A stretch of 64,000 nt of DNA from Bin90 sp965214635 (GCA_965214635.1 OZ243964.1:1922001-1986000); one strand, 5' to 3'; positions 34,859 through 46,773 are shown, counted from the first letter of the stretch. The notes: a model not told the origin generated them from the letters alone. A program made the numbers and translations.

Positions 34859-35080
34859 CATTATGATGGCTTATGCCTCATCCTACGAAGCAACCACCTG
34901 AATGGAAACGCTACCCCCATCCCCCGCAATCGTTGACATACGCCGCATGTTCGCTTACGCTTGGTGGTGAGCGCAGGGTTTGCAGACGCTCGTATCGTGC
35001 ATCCTGATATGCGGCATATGCGGCGCGTCCAACGCAAATCTTGAATCTTGATACATTAGGAAACATACACAGACTTTGAC

Positions 35081-35390
35081 GGAGACGAGTATCCGGCACA
35101 CGGCGGCACAGCGAGTTCGGCACGGGTGATGGCTTTAAGGCGGTTGCCCATCGGTGGGAGCGAACGCTGCACGCGCCGGAGAATATCACTCCCGAGTTCC
35201 GATGCCGAACGCGCCCGCAATCATGGCAAGCGGCGTCAGTAGGCGGCGGCGGTGTGCCCGCCCGTTAGAGCGGGCGGCTCGATTGTGGTCGAGCCTCTGA
35301 GCGTCTCGGCGTGCATCGCTGCCGAGGAACGAGGGTGGTACCGCGGGATTTTTAAGCTCCCGTCCCTTCTATGGGACTGGGAGTTTTTTT
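35081..35390 (+). promoter_or_regulatory. T-box riboswitch controlling ileS, specifier ATC (Ile)
   Basis: The leader senses uncharged tRNA-Ile. Stem I is GGAG (35081-35084) with CTCC (35189-35192). The specifier loop has AGTA (35088-35091) opposite GAAT-ATC-A, with ATC at 35185-35187. Above it TCCGGC (35092-35097) pairs with GCCGGA (35175-35180). Two further hairpins follow (CCGCCCG/CGGGCGG and GGCTCGA/TCGAGCC, about 35249-35295). The T-box bulge is AACGAGGGTGGTACCGCGG (35328-35346), whose TGGT can pair with an ACCA tRNA end. The terminator completes it. The region 34859-35080 upstream holds no gene. Confidence 0.93.
35357..35390 (+). terminator. ileS: Regulated terminator of the ileS T-box
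   Basis: CTCCC-GTCCC (35357-35366) pairs with GGGAC-t-GGGAG (35373-35383), followed by seven T. It competes with the antiterminator formed by the T-box sequence. Confidence 0.92.
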
Positions 35391-35489
35391 GTTGCTAATG
35401 ACCAGTTTCTTGCTTGGAGGGCCGTGAAGTACTGGGAAACGGAGTGTTTTGAACTGAGATCTTTTTGTCGTTAATGGCCAGTTTCTTGC
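35386..35489 (+). repeat. Direct repeat pair in the ileS 5' untranslated region
   Basis: Two 28-nt copies (35386-35413 and 35462-35489) are identical at 25 positions. Both start TTTTTGT and end CCAGTTTCTTGC. They are 76 bp apart and lie between the T-box terminator and the ileS start. No role is known. Confidence 0.75.
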
Positions 35490-35566
35490 ATCAGTAGATT
35501 GAGTTGCTGATTTAGAGGAAGTCCGGCGGGGTTTTTGCAAAAATTAGTTTTACATTGAGGGCGAAA

Positions 35567-38902
<3,336 letters not shown>

Positions 38903-38918
38903 CGGGGGAGGCAAAAGT

Positions 38919-39422
38919 TTGGCAATGAACCTGTATGTGCTCAGGCACGGATTAGCGGGCAGTTGGGACAGCCGCCGGTATCCGGATGACACCTTGCGCC
39001 CCCTTACCCGCAAGGGAACGGACAGGATGTGGCGCGCGGCTGAGGGTATGAGTGCGCTTGGCATCCGCCCGGAGCTGATAATCAGCAGCCCACTGCTTCG
39101 CGCTGTGCAGACGGCGGACATAGTGCGGCGCGGGCTGGGCATGCCTGCTGAGCGAATGATAAACTCGGCGGCGCTAGTGCCTTCGGCGCACCCGTTGCAG
39201 ATGCTGGATGCGCTGGCTGAGAACCACGCATCTGAAACAAGCGTGATGGTAGTCGGGCACGAACCACACATGAGCAGCCTCGTGTCCTTCGTAATGACCG
39301 GGCGCACACAGCCGATAATCAACTTCAAGAAGGGTGCGCTCTGCAACCTGAGGCTGGATCCTTCGGGGCGCGGTCGGCTGCTGTGGTCGCTGACGCAGCG
39401 CCAGCTGATGAAGTTGGCATAA
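38919..39422 (+). CDS. SixA-like histidine phosphatase
   Basis: The 167-residue protein is in the histidine-phosphatase (phosphoglycerate-mutase-like) superfamily, SixA branch. It has the catalytic LYVLRHG at the N-terminus, the SSPLLRAVQTADIV arginine motif and the second His in VVGHEPHMSSL. SixA dephosphorylates phosphohistidine in signalling or phosphotransfer proteins; the target here is unknown. GGGGGAGG at 38904-38911 spaces best to the TTG at 38919, though the ATG two codons later is possible. It follows ileS by 16 bp and is probably cotranscribed. Confidence 0.88.
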   Translation: MAMNLYVLRHGLAGSWDSRRYPDDTLRPLTRKGTDRMWRAAEGMSALGIRPELIISSPLLRAVQTADIVRRGLGMPAERMINSAALVPSAHPLQMLDALAENHASETSVMVVGHEPHMSSLVSFVMTGRTQPIINFKKGALCNLRLDPSGRGRLLWSLTQRQLMKLA

Positions 39423-39555
39423 GCCCTTGATAGGTGGCTGAACTTTCCAACTTTCCTTTTTCCTTAATCCACAAACATCCACAAAGCCCTATGATGCCCA
39501 TTTGCTGGTAATATAGATGTGTGCTACCGGCTGCCACTAATAAGGAGGTGCGGAT

Positions 39556-39996
39556 ATGGCGGAACAAACTCCCGCGTATGCGGTTCGGAGCTACAGCACG
39601 GGCACGCGCGGACGGGCGATATGCAATGCGCGCAACCACCACTGGGTCGCCGACGATTCTGGCGGTGAGGAGATTGGTGCAGGCGAACTCTTCCTGTCGG
39701 GCATATCGGCGTGCGCGGTGAACATGGTCGAGCGCCTTGCTGATGAAGGCGAAATCCCGCTGGACTGGATGGATGTGAGCGTGGAGGCGTATCGCGACAT
39801 GGACGCTGCGCCCGCAGAGCGCACGCTCTATGAAGACATTCGCATCCACTTCCAAATGTGGGGAGTGTCGGATGCGGACGGCGAGCAGCTGGTAGACACA
39901 TGGAAACGCCGCTGACCGCTGTACGGCACGGTTGCAGTTGCAACCCCGAACACCTCGGTTACGGCAGAGTTCTCTGCAGACCCCCACAGCAGATGA
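39556..39996 (+). CDS. OsmC-family peroxide-reductase-like protein, probable selenoprotein with in-frame TGA at 39913-39915
   Basis: OsmC/Ohr proteins reduce organic peroxides with two cysteines. The first is C53 in GISACAVNMVERLA. Conventional translation stops at TGA after LVDTWKRR (119 residues), exactly where the family has its second Cys in a CPLYGT motif. The same frame then reads PLYGTVAVATPNTSV and stays open to a TGA at 39994-39996. Full length is 146 aa, normal for the family. A SECIS-like hairpin starts 15 nt after the TGA. I therefore read codon 120 as selenocysteine. AAGGAGGTG lies 7 nt before the ATG. A Cys-to-stop mutation is the alternative. Confidence 0.75.
39930..39945 (+). 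promoter_or_regulatory. SECIS-like hairpin downstream of the in-frame TGA
   Basis: GGTTGC-AGTT-GCAACC forms a 6-bp stem with a tetraloop. The loop begins 21 nt past the TGA and has G as its second base, which fits the bacterial SECIS pattern as I recall it (apical loop 16-37 nt from UGA, G in the first two loop bases). It also resembles the E. coli fdhF element, GGTTGCAGGTCTGCACC from memory. Confidence 0.6.
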
Positions 39997-40153
39997 GCCG
40001 ATTGCGGCGCACATCTTTGCGGACCGACACTGAAAATACTGAGAAGATTACAAGAGCCGTTTCCCCACTTTCGAGAGAAGGTTAGACAGGGAAGATTTAG
40101 GAAGCCGTACTCATCGGCTGCGAACACAAAAATCTATGGTGAGGTGAAATCAG

Positions 40154-40900
40154 ATGGTTATGTTCACGAACGAAGATGTGAAGACGCTAGTGCGCGAGCG
40201 GTATGCAAAGGTGGCAAAGCGCGCCGACGATGGCGGCACCGACGAGTGCTGTGGCACGCCCACGCAGCTCTACGCCGTCGATGACATTGCAGGGCTGCCG
40301 GATGAGGCGCTTGTGGCGTCCGCTGGCTGCGGCAACCCCACCGCCATTGGCAGCCTTGCCCATGGCGAAACGGTGGTGGACTTTGGCAGCGGTGGCGGCA
40401 TCGACTGCTTCATCGCCGCCAAAGCGGTGGGCGAAAGCGGCAATGTCATCGGCGTGGACATGACGCCCGATATGGTCGACCTTGCGCGGCGCAACGCCGC
40501 CAATCTCGGCGTGTCCAATGTGGTGTTCCACCTCACCGAGATGGAGAACACGCCCATAGACGCCGCATCGGTGGATGTCATAATCTCCAACTGCGTCATC
40601 AACCTTGCGCCCGACAAAGACGCCGTGTTCCGCGAGGCGGTGCGCATCCTCAAGCCCGGCGGCAGGATGTTCATATCAGACATGCTGCTGACCGCTCCGC
40701 TGCCCGCCCACGCCACCGCCGACGCGGAAAACTGGGTGGCGTGCCTGTCCGGCGCAGAGCCGCAGGATGTGTATCTTGGCAGAATGCGCACCGCAGGCCT
40801 AGAACGCATCGAGATAGTGGACGACAAGCCTTGGGATGGCGCGGAGGAATGGGCGTCGCGTGTCCACAGCATGAACATCAAGGCGTACAAGCCCGCATAG
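40154..40900 (+). CDS. arsM: Arsenite S-adenosylmethionine methyltransferase
   Basis: ArsM methylates As(III) with SAM to volatile or less-bound species. The 248-residue protein has the SAM motif VVDFGSGGGIDCFIAA and the three arsenic-binding cysteines in family context: C59 (ASAGCGNP), C147 (SNCVINL) and C197 (VACLSGAEP). An extra Cys pair (ECCG at 31-34) lies in the N-terminal segment. GAGGTGA precedes the ATG. No arsR or other ars gene is in the window. It lies 157 bp after the probable Sec-OsmC gene and ends at a strong terminator. Confidence 0.94.
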   Translation: MVMFTNEDVKTLVRERYAKVAKRADDGGTDECCGTPTQLYAVDDIAGLPDEALVASAGCGNPTAIGSLAHGETVVDFGSGGGIDCFIAAKAVGESGNVIGVDMTPDMVDLARRNAANLGVSNVVFHLTEMENTPIDAASVDVIISNCVINLAPDKDAVFREAVRILKPGGRMFISDMLLTAPLPAHATADAENWVACLSGAEPQDVYLGRMRTAGLERIEIVDDKPWDGAEEWASRVHSMNIKAYKPA

Positions 40901-40948
40901 CGCATAGCACTTGCCCCGTTACTCATAATTACCCATTAGGATAAAAAC

Positions 40949-40988
40949 CCGCCCATGCTGAACAACTCTCAGCATGGGCGGATTTTTT
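40949..40988 (+). terminator. Strong rho-independent terminator after arsM
   Basis: A perfect 13-bp stem (40949-40961 with 40969-40981) encloses a 7-nt loop, followed by ATTTTTTG. A run of A's before it would also make it work in reverse. The 262 bp from here to rsmD show no gene. Confidence 0.93.
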
Positions 40989-41250
40989 GTCCTCTGCGCC
41001 ACATCGTACGGGTTCAATGCACCTGTGCCGATAGCGCCTGCCTGTTCTGAACGCATTGGTTTGGCATTTGCCTAATTCTTTTCTTAAAAATAGCCCAAAA
41101 AACGCTTTATTGCGCTGAAAACAGCGTGCTAACCTTCCCTGCATAGCGTTAATGGGCAATTTGGCATCGCAGGCGCATAAGGCGCAGCCGTATTGGAGAC
41201 GGGATGTCCCAACGGACTGACAAGGCTGACAAGCGACTTGGGTCTGCCCA

Positions 41251-41853
41251 TTGACACTGCGAATTACGGGCGGCAGCCACCGCGGACGCAGGCTGCGGCT
41301 GCCGCAAAGCCCGGATTTGCGCCCCACATCGGACAGAGTTCGCAGCGCAATCTTCTCTATTTTGGGTGCGGATGCGGTGCAGGAGGCACGAGTGTTGGAC
41401 TTGTACGCAGGGACGGGAGCACTTGGTATTGAGGCGCTCAGCCGTGGTGCTCGGGGCGCAGACTTCGTCGAAGTTGACCCGCGCCGCTGCCGCCGAATTG
41501 CTGATACGCTCGATACGCTGGGGGTTTCAGAGCGGTGTGCCGTCCATACTGGCAGGGTGGAGCGTAGGCTGGCATCCCTGCCCGGCAGCTACGGGCTGGT
41601 GTTCGCCGACCCGCCATACGCCGCGTTTGATGCCGACCGCTGGCAAAGCCTGATGGCTATGCTGAGCGACGGACGGCTGCTTGCGGATGACGCCGTTGTG
41701 GTTGCTGAGCACCATCGCGACACTGCGCCGATGGACGCATACGATGGCGATGGGCGCAGGCTTACCCTGCGGACGCGGCGGCGATACGGTGATACGGCGA
41801 TTTCTATCTATGACCTCGAAGCGAAGTGCGAAATCGGAGTGAGCAATGGCTAG
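41251..41853 (+). CDS. rsmD: 16S rRNA (guanine(966)-N(2))-methyltransferase
   Basis: RsmD methylates G966 of 16S rRNA. The 200-residue protein starts LRITGGSHRGRRLRLP, the family's RNA-contact region, followed by RPTSDRVRSAIFSIL. The SAM motif VLDLYAGTGALGIEALSRGA and catalytic DPPY (FADPPYAAF) are clear. The start is taken as TTG at 41251; no strong ribosome site decides it. The stop overlaps the coaD ATG by 8 nt, the common rsmD-coaD pair. Confidence 0.94.
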   Translation: MTLRITGGSHRGRRLRLPQSPDLRPTSDRVRSAIFSILGADAVQEARVLDLYAGTGALGIEALSRGARGADFVEVDPRRCRRIADTLDTLGVSERCAVHTGRVERRLASLPGSYGLVFADPPYAAFDADRWQSLMAMLSDGRLLADDAVVVAEHHRDTAPMDAYDGDGRRLTLRTRRRYGDTAISIYDLEAKCEIGVSNG

Positions 41854-42331
41854 GGCGTTGTATCCGGGCAGCTTTGACCCCGTTCACAACGGGCATGTGG
41901 ACATAGCGACACGGGCGTCTCGCCTGTTCGACGAACTCATCATCGGGGTGTACGACACGCCGCCCAAGACCCTGATGTTCACCACCGAAGAGCGTGTGGA
42001 CATGTTCAAGCAGTCCATACCGCAGCTGACGAATGTCAAGGTCGTCCCGTTCGTGGGACTCGCGCCGATGGTCGCCCGCAGCGTGGACGCCGAGTTCATC
42101 ATACGGGGCTTGCGCGCAGGCTTCGACTTTGAAACGGAGTTTGAGATGGCACTTATGTGGCGCAATGTGGCGCCGGACATAGATGTGGTGTGCCTGATGA
42201 GCGCGCTTGACTACCAGTTCGTCTATTCCAGCCGCATCAAAGAGGTGGCGACGCTCGGGGGCAAGATTGACAACCTAGTTCCCGCTCCCGTGCTGACAGC
42301 GCTAGACAAGCGGCTTGGTACAAGCGAATAA
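41846..42331 (+). CDS. coaD: Phosphopantetheine adenylyltransferase
   Basis: CoaD converts 4'-phosphopantetheine to dephospho-CoA. The 161 residues match the family. They include YPGSFDPVHNGHVDIATRAS with the T/HxGH motif, RGLRAGFDFETEFEMALMWRNVAPDIDVVCL, and the C-terminal FVYSSRIKEVATLGG. Its start overlaps rsmD by 8 nt, implying coupled translation. Confidence 0.97.
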   Translation: MARALYPGSFDPVHNGHVDIATRASRLFDELIIGVYDTPPKTLMFTTEERVDMFKQSIPQLTNVKVVPFVGLAPMVARSVDAEFIIRGLRAGFDFETEFEMALMWRNVAPDIDVVCLMSALDYQFVYSSRIKEVATLGGKIDNLVPAPVLTALDKRLGTSE

Positions 42332-42442
42332 GGACACTTCGTTGCCTATTTTATGTGCATAACCTTAACTACGGAAATCAAGAAATCGACTGAAACCGGC
42401 GCTTTTACGCCGGAAATCTAATACAAACACAGGGGAGGAGCA

Positions 42443-43078
42443 ATGCAGACTAGGCAAATTGCTAATGATCTGAGAGCCTTGGCGACCAACGGCACGCGTG
42501 TGCCGGGCTTCCGTGGCAAGGTGATGGTGGAAGTGGACAGCCTCATCTCGCTGAGCGAAACGCTCGGGCGAATGCCAGCCTCCGACGACTCACAAGAGGC
42601 GTCTGAGGTCATCAGAATGAAGGAAAGCATCATCAACCAAGCCTACCTAGAGGCGAAGCGCATCCGCAGCGTCGCCGAAACCGAAGCCACCCAGCTCACC
42701 ACGCAGGCAAAGGTGGAGTACGAGGACAAGGTCGGCGATTCGTCCGTGCTTCGGCGCGCCGAAGAGATGGCGCAACAGATGCAGGAGCAGGCGGGATACG
42801 AATCCCAGCAAATCCTGCAAGACGCACAGCGCAAGGCGTATCGCATCATGAGCGAAGCCGAAAACGCAGCCGTTGCCCGACGCGACGGCGCAGACGGCTA
42901 TGCGCGCGAAGTGCTCTTCAATCTAGAAGAGCAGCTCGCCGATGTGCTCGGACAGGTGCGGCGTGGCATCGATGCGCTCAACCTCGAGGTTGAAACCAAC
43001 AAGCGCCAAATCCAGCAGAGCGGCGGCGCCGGGAACGGCGTTGCGAACGGCGCTCAGGCTACTGGCAGCCCACGCTAG
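42443..43078 (+). CDS. Coiled-coil protein of unknown function downstream of coaD
   Basis: The 211-residue protein has a globular start with GFRGKVMVEVDSLISLSETLG, then a long charged coiled coil (about residues 55-190) rich in Ala/Glu/Gln, resembling the b subunit of ATP synthase or DivIVA-type proteins. The C-terminus is low-complexity Gly/Asn/Ala. No signal peptide or membrane segment is seen. GGGAGGAGC is a strong ribosome site before the ATG. It is probably in one transcript with rsmD-coaD, though a 111-bp gap leaves room for a promoter. A cell-envelope or division scaffold is a guess. Confidence 0.7.
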   Translation: MQTRQIANDLRALATNGTRVPGFRGKVMVEVDSLISLSETLGRMPASDDSQEASEVIRMKESIINQAYLEAKRIRSVAETEATQLTTQAKVEYEDKVGDSSVLRRAEEMAQQMQEQAGYESQQILQDAQRKAYRIMSEAENAAVARRDGADGYAREVLFNLEEQLADVLGQVRRGIDALNLEVETNKRQIQQSGGAGNGVANGAQATGSPR

Positions 43079-43127
43079 GGCGTAGCACGCACATGCGACC
43101 AGCATCAACCGCCCCTCATATGCGAGC

Positions 43128-44198
43128 CTATCGTGTGTGCAGGGGCGTCGTATGTTTCGTGCGGCGCGCGTGGATTGCGTTGACGATGAGGAATGTTACG
43201 CCGCCGAGCGCGATGACGCTGAAGTAGGTGATGGAGCGGTCCACTAGCGCCACTGCCACGGCGTCATGCCGCTCCATCGTCAGCAGAAGCAATCCGATGA
43301 TGCCCGGCTCCACGAAACCCACCCCGCCCGGCAACGGCGCCGTGCTCAGCAGCGCAGCAACCAGCGCCGCAATGATTATGAGCGACGGGGGCGCATCCAA
43401 TCCCAGCGCAAGCACCACCAAGTACAGCCGCGCTATCTCCAGCAGCCACCCGGTGATGCCCAGCAGGAACACCATCGGCAGCTGCTTCATGCTGCCCAAA
43501 GTGCCGCTGTGAAAGCGATGGTACTCCGCCTCTAATCGGCGCGGCAAGAAGCGGGCTAGGCGCGCGCCGAACAGTTTCATCGCCAGCGGGATGCACAGCG
43601 CACCGACCACCAGCATCACGACCGACACGCGCACCACCGTCGATGGCAGCTCAAGCACGCCGGTCGTGGACAAGTATATCGCTGCGCCGACGGCAAAAAG
43701 TATCAGCATTGCCGCCACATCTAGCACGCGCTCTGCGACCACCGTCCCGAGACTCCAAGAGAAGTTGCCGCCGCTAGTGCGCGAAAACAGATAGGCGCGA
43801 TAGCCATCGCCCAGCCGCAGCCAAGTGATGGAGTTGACGAACCAGCCGACGAGGATGTATGCGCCGGCTGTTAGTCCGGAGGGCAGGCGCGCATTTGGCA
43901 GGGCGTCCAAATCCCCCGTGTTGCGCGCAAGCATACGCCACCGCTGCCCCCGTACCACGAAGCTGGCGTAGTACAGCACAAACCCCAGCGCATACAGCCA
44001 CGGGTTCATCTGCAGAATGTTCACGAGCGTGGCGTTCCAATCCACGCTGAAGCGCGTAACGAGGAAGTACACGAACGCCGCTAGTATGGCTGCGAGCAGC
44101 AGTGTCGGCAGCGACAGGATGCGGCGACTGAGCTGCGCCGTGCCCGTTGCTTGTGTGTCCGGGGCGGATGTCCGCTCCCGCGACCTAAGAAATTTCAT
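43128..44198 (-). CDS. Lysylphosphatidylglycerol synthase TM-region/UPF0104 family membrane protein
   Basis: The 356-residue integral membrane protein has about seven to eight hydrophobic helices. Family motifs include LYALGFVLYYASFVVRGQRWRML, GWFVNSITWLRLGDGYRAYLFSR, GTVVAERVLDVAAMLILF and LPGGVGFVEPGIIGLLLL. The family covers the flippase-like part of MprF and YbhN proteins, so a lipid-related role at the cytoplasmic membrane is expected. It lies 16 bp downstream of rsmG on the same strand and may be cotranscribed. It is convergent with the coiled-coil gene. Confidence 0.85.
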   Translation of the reverse strand: MKFLRSRERTSAPDTQATGTAQLSRRILSLPTLLLAAILAAFVYFLVTRFSVDWNATLVNILQMNPWLYALGFVLYYASFVVRGQRWRMLARNTGDLDALPNARLPSGLTAGAYILVGWFVNSITWLRLGDGYRAYLFSRTSGGNFSWSLGTVVAERVLDVAAMLILFAVGAAIYLSTTGVLELPSTVVRVSVVMLVVGALCIPLAMKLFGARLARFLPRRLEAEYHRFHSGTLGSMKQLPMVFLLGITGWLLEIARLYLVVLALGLDAPPSLIIIAALVAALLSTAPLPGGVGFVEPGIIGLLLLTMERHDAVAVALVDRSITYFSVIALGGVTFLIVNAIHARRTKHTTPLHTR

Positions 44199-44214
44199 GT
44201 TCAGTAGTCAGCTA

Positions 44215-45030
44215 TCAGGTTGTGAGCGGTCTCTTTGCGGGCATACCCGGGCGGCGCGGGAACTGCGGCGGCGTTGGGTGTGTCTTCTCCAGCGCCAACA
44301 GCGCCCTGCCATCGCCTAGATGCGGAAGGGAGAGCGGTATCAGCGGCAACGCCCGTCCGCCGAATGTGGCAATGGCGTCTTGCGCCCGCCGCAACTCTGC
44401 GCTAATGTCTGTTGTCTTCTGCATAACCACAGTGCCGCCGATGCGCGCAAACGGCAGCGTGAGTTCGGCTAGAACCGCGATGGGGGCAACGGCGCGTGCC
44501 GCCACTATGTCGAAGCGCTCGCGCAGCTCGGCGTCGTGGGCGAGCGTCTCTGCCCTGCCGGTCAGCGTTCGCACATTGGTCAGCCCCAGCTCAGCGCACA
44601 CATGCGACAGGAAAGCCGTCTTCTTTGCGGTGGCGTCCAGCAGTGTTACGCGCAGCCCCGGATACGCTAGCCGCAGCGGTATGCCCGGGAAGCCGCCGCC
44701 GCTGCCCACATCCAGCAGTGCGCCGCCGTTCAGCAGCGATGGCGCGATTGCCGTCGCCACCGTCAGCGAATCGACGAAGTGCAGCGTCTGCGCTGCGCGC
44801 CAATCGGTGATGGCGGTCAGGTTGATGCGCCGATTCCACGCGGTTAGCTCGGTGTAGTATCGGCGAAATTGGCGCAGCTGCTCGGCGTTCAGATCGATGC
44901 CCAGCGCCGATGCGCCCTCCCGTAGCAGCACCATGTCGTCGGATGCGCCGTCATGCGCCGTCGCCGAGTGCTGCCCCTCCTTAAGCGTGATTGTGTGGAC
45001 TCCTAGTGTGGTTATCGGGTTGTAAGTCAT
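44215..45030 (-). CDS. rsmG: 16S rRNA (guanine(527)-N(7))-methyltransferase
   Basis: RsmG (GidB) methylates G527 of 16S rRNA; loss gives low-level streptomycin resistance in many bacteria. The core is clear: YYTELTAWNRRINLTAI, ALLDVGSGGGFPGIPLRLAYP (SAM) and VAARAVAPIAVLAELTLP. Start choice is unclear. The ATG at 45030 lacks a ribosome site, the frame goes up to 45090, and an ATG at 44934 would give a family-typical 240 residues. The C-terminus is Pro/Arg-rich. Confidence 0.93.
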   Translation of the reverse strand: MTYNPITTLGVHTITLKEGQHSATAHDGASDDMVLLREGASALGIDLNAEQLRQFRRYYTELTAWNRRINLTAITDWRAAQTLHFVDSLTVATAIAPSLLNGGALLDVGSGGGFPGIPLRLAYPGLRVTLLDATAKKTAFLSHVCAELGLTNVRTLTGRAETLAHDAELRERFDIVAARAVAPIAVLAELTLPFARIGGTVVMQKTTDISAELRRAQDAIATFGGRALPLIPLSLPHLGDGRALLALEKTHPTPPQFPRRPGMPAKRPLTT

Positions 45031-45210
45031 ATATATGCTGCAATTGGCAAGCCGTTTTGCTGCCACGCACAGACGCATCTGCGCGGTCAATTATATCACC
45101 GATGCGTCGAGCGTTTTAGGGACGCAGGCGCGGCGTCGGGGATGTCTGCGCGCCAGTGGAAACAGGTTCGCAAGGCGGCGGGAACATCGCTTCGGTGTTA
45201 CATACTCCGC

Positions 45211-46773
45211 TTACACACCCGTCCGTATGAAGTCCGCTATGCGCTCACCGATGAGCATCGCCGTGTTGTTCGTGTTGGCGCGCACGCAGTCGGGCATTAC
45301 GGAGGCATCCGCCACGCGCAGTCCGTCGATGCCGTGCACGCGCCCGTACTGGTCCACCACCGTCGTTGGGTCGTCGGGAGACCCCATGCGGCAGGTGCTG
45401 GTAAGATGGTTGCCGGTTACCACCTCGCGGCGCAGCCACTCGTCCAACGCATCGTCGGTCTCTACATCGGCGGGCAGCGGTGATGTGAGTTCCTCTATGA
45501 TGTCCGCAAACTCTGAGTGGCTTGCAATCTCGATTGCCTTGTGAACGCCTTCGCGCCCGCGTGCGAGGTCGAACGGGTGGGTCATCAGGCGCAGGTCGAT
45601 GAAGGGCTGCTCATGTGGCTCGGCGGAGCGCAGCGTGATTTCGCCCTTGCTCATGGCGAGGTATATGGACGCGACAAAGCGTATCCCCACGGGCGACATG
45701 CGCTCCCCGCCCTTCTCCACGCGGTCAGTGGCGTATGAGAATGGCCATAGCAGCATATCGTCGCGCAGGGCAGAGCCGCTCGCCGTGTAGCGCAGCCCCA
45801 CCTGCATCCGCGGCGCAAGCCCGTCCAGCGGATAGCCGGGCTTCGTCTTGAATGTGATGAAAATCAGCGGATGGTCGCTCAGGTTCTTGCCCACTGCGGG
45901 CAGATCGTGCGTCAGCGGCACGCCTATATCCGCAAGATGCGCCGCCGGCCCCACGCCGCTCAGCAGCAGGATGTGTGGGTTGCCGACGGTGCCGGCGCAG
46001 AGCACAATTTGCTCCGCTTCCACCGTGAAGCGTTCGCCGCCGCTCTCCACATCCACGCCTGCTGCCCGTATGCGTCCACCCGCTCGCTCGAACAGCAGGC
46101 GGTGCACGGTGCAGTTGGCTCGTATGGTCAGGTTGAGGCGGTGGCGCGCCTCGCTGAGATGCCCCAGCGCCGTGCTGATGCGGATGCCGTTGGGGTTGTT
46201 GAACGCCAGCGCCCCGATGCCGGTTGCGTCCGGGTTATTGATGTCCGCCATTGGTGGGTGGCCCGCGTCTATGCAGGCTTGATAGAACGCCGTCTGCGGA
46301 CGCAGCCACTCTTCGCGCTTGAAGCGGTGCGCAGCGATGGGGCCGTCGCTGCCGTGAAAGTCGTCCTGTATGTCCAAGTCGGTCTCTAGCTTCCGCAGGA
46401 AGGGTAGGGATTTGGAGTAGCTCCACGCATCGTTGCCCCATTCAACCCAGCGGTCGAAGTCCTCCGGCAGCGCGCGCATAAACACCTGTCCGTTGATGGC
46501 GCTGGTGCCGCCGGTAACCTTACCGCGCGCCACGAGCATATCGCCCGCCGCGTCGTTGCCCCAACCGGTGAACATCCAGTTGTGCTCGTCGCTCACGGTA
46601 ACATCGGTGGCGGTGGCGTAGCCGTACTTCAGCTCATCTGGCAGCCGCTCGAAGTCGGGGTAGTCCGGCCCCGCCTCCAGCAGTAGCACCGAGCGCTCGG
46701 CATCCTCCGAGAGCCGCGCCGCTGCCACACCCCCGCCCGAGCCTGCGCCTATGACGATTGCATCGTACTTCAA
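45211..46773 (-). CDS. GMC-family FAD-dependent oxidoreductase (choline dehydrogenase-like, second copy)
   Basis: The 520-residue paralogue of the enzyme at 19792-21339 keeps the same order of motifs. These are VIGAGSGGGVAAARL, LLLEAGPDYPDFERLPDELKYGYATATD, ARGKVTGGTSAINGQVFMRALP, GTVGNPHILLLSGVG, the active-site VVTGNHLTSTCRMGSPDD and the C-terminal NTNNTAMLIGERIADF. At the first catalytic position it has Asn-His (GNHLTS) where the other copy has His-His (GHHISC), so substrates may differ. It starts with TTG behind AGGAGGG. It is monocistronic. Confidence 0.94.
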   Translation of the reverse strand: MKYDAIVIGAGSGGGVAAARLSEDAERSVLLLEAGPDYPDFERLPDELKYGYATATDVTVSDEHNWMFTGWGNDAAGDMLVARGKVTGGTSAINGQVFMRALPEDFDRWVEWGNDAWSYSKSLPFLRKLETDLDIQDDFHGSDGPIAAHRFKREEWLRPQTAFYQACIDAGHPPMADINNPDATGIGALAFNNPNGIRISTALGHLSEARHRLNLTIRANCTVHRLLFERAGGRIRAAGVDVESGGERFTVEAEQIVLCAGTVGNPHILLLSGVGPAAHLADIGVPLTHDLPAVGKNLSDHPLIFITFKTKPGYPLDGLAPRMQVGLRYTASGSALRDDMLLWPFSYATDRVEKGGERMSPVGIRFVASIYLAMSKGEITLRSAEPHEQPFIDLRLMTHPFDLARGREGVHKAIEIASHSEFADIIEELTSPLPADVETDDALDEWLRREVVTGNHLTSTCRMGSPDDPTTVVDQYGRVHGIDGLRVADASVMPDCVRANTNNTAMLIGERIADFIRTGV

